A stretch of 64,000 nt of DNA from Piscinibacter gummiphilus (GTDB lineage: Bacteria; Pseudomonadota; Gammaproteobacteria; Burkholderiales; Burkholderiaceae_C): assembly GCF_032681285.1 (NCBI RefSeq), contig NZ_CP136336.1:2529001-2593000 (forward strand), in the 5' to 3' direction. Shown here piece by piece: positions 63,804-64,000 of this stretch. The notes below the pieces were generated by a model. That model was not told the DNA's origin, ran no database searches, and saw only the letters and a list, made by a program, of their open reading frames with translations. Position numbers and translations under genes: made by a program. Numbering within the stretch: position 1 is the first letter of the stretch; every line of letters begins with the position of its first letter.

Positions 63804-64000
63804 ATGCGTCGATATCCCATCAATTCGCCTGAAGCGGCTGCGCGGGTGATCGCGATGACCCTGCTGGCCGATGGCACCGTCTCCAGGGGTGAACTCGGCT
63901 CGCTCACGAGCTCGGGGATGTACGAGCGCCTGGGCGTGGACCCCGATGTCATGCAGACGGTGCTCGTCGACCTCGCACGCGACCTCTATGAGTTCGGCGT
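63804..64000 (+). CDS. Partial gene of unknown function (cut by right edge)
   Basis: The first 65 codons read MRRYPINSPEAAARVIAMTLLADGTVSRGELGSLTSSGMYERLGVDPDVMQTVLVDLARDLYEFGV. The stretch AMTLLADGTVSRGEL resembles the start of TerB-like or small helical stress proteins, but this is not firm. GAAAGGGG stands ahead of the ATG, and the gene follows the zinc-ribbon gene closely on the same strand. It runs off the window. Confidence 0.65.
   Translation, partial: MRRYPINSPEAAARVIAMTLLADGTVSRGELGSLTSSGMYERLGVDPDVMQTVLVDLARDLYEFG

Overview
The window is about 64 kb of GC-rich DNA. It reads as chromosome from a betaproteobacterium of the order Burkholderiales, probably near the Rubrivivax/Leptothrix/Methylibium group. 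This rests on gene content and order: an Ala/Lys-rich RpoD behind dnaG, an H-NS-like protein beside yggX, an argA fused to an acetyltransferase domain, lptFG divergent from pepA, and a rimP-nusA-infB-rbfA-truB-typA run. The species cannot be read from the sequence alone.

Backbone left arm (1-33,174). The hemH start is cut by the left edge. A large hybrid histidine kinase with a blue-light LOV domain follows, next to an adenylate cyclase carrying an FHA domain. Then come rpoD and dnaG, an H-NS-like protein, yggX, argA, hrpA, tRNA-Pro and tRNA-Arg, a membrane-anchored pseudokinase and a glutathione transferase. A catabolic operon follows (enoyl-CoA hydratase, Crp-type regulator, APH-type kinase, acyl-CoA dehydrogenase). 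After it lie a FimV-like protein, a methionine-type aminotransferase, a CysB-type regulator, a CbiX chelatase, lptG/lptF, pepA, holC and a branched-chain amino-acid binding lipoprotein that ends in a clear terminator.

Island (about 33,180-45,590). This mobile element sits against the 3' end of tRNA-Ser(GGA). A tyrosine integrase lies next to the tRNA. Almost all remaining genes run leftward in one long set of small, often start-stop overlapping genes: a basic small protein, two unknowns, an HNH nuclease, an HTH protein, two AlpA/excisionase-like proteins, an O-like replication protein, a DnaB-like helicase and a DUF2280 terminase-small-subunit-like protein. No large terminase, portal, capsid or tail gene is present. 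The far end carries rightward cargo of visibly lower GC: a two-helix membrane protein, a lipoprotein, and a coupled pair made of an unknown protein and a DUF1828/DUF1829 protein. The layout fits a phage satellite (PICI-like or P4-like) better than a whole prophage.

Backbone right arm (45,693-64,000). It holds an SPFH/NfeD pair, a large basic amino-acid decarboxylase overlapping glucokinase, and fabI. Next is the transcription/translation operon rimP-nusA-infB-rbfA-truB-typA, with a terminator-like hairpin in its leader and another between infB and rbfA. The arm ends with an EamA transporter, a HIBCH-like hydrolase, an alpha/beta hydrolase, a NhaR-like regulator, a zinc-ribbon protein and a partial gene at the edge.

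The items most worth following are the satellite-like island with its unexplained cargo, the LOV histidine kinase, the APH-kinase/acyl-CoA dehydrogenase pair, and the putative attenuator ahead of rimP-nusA.
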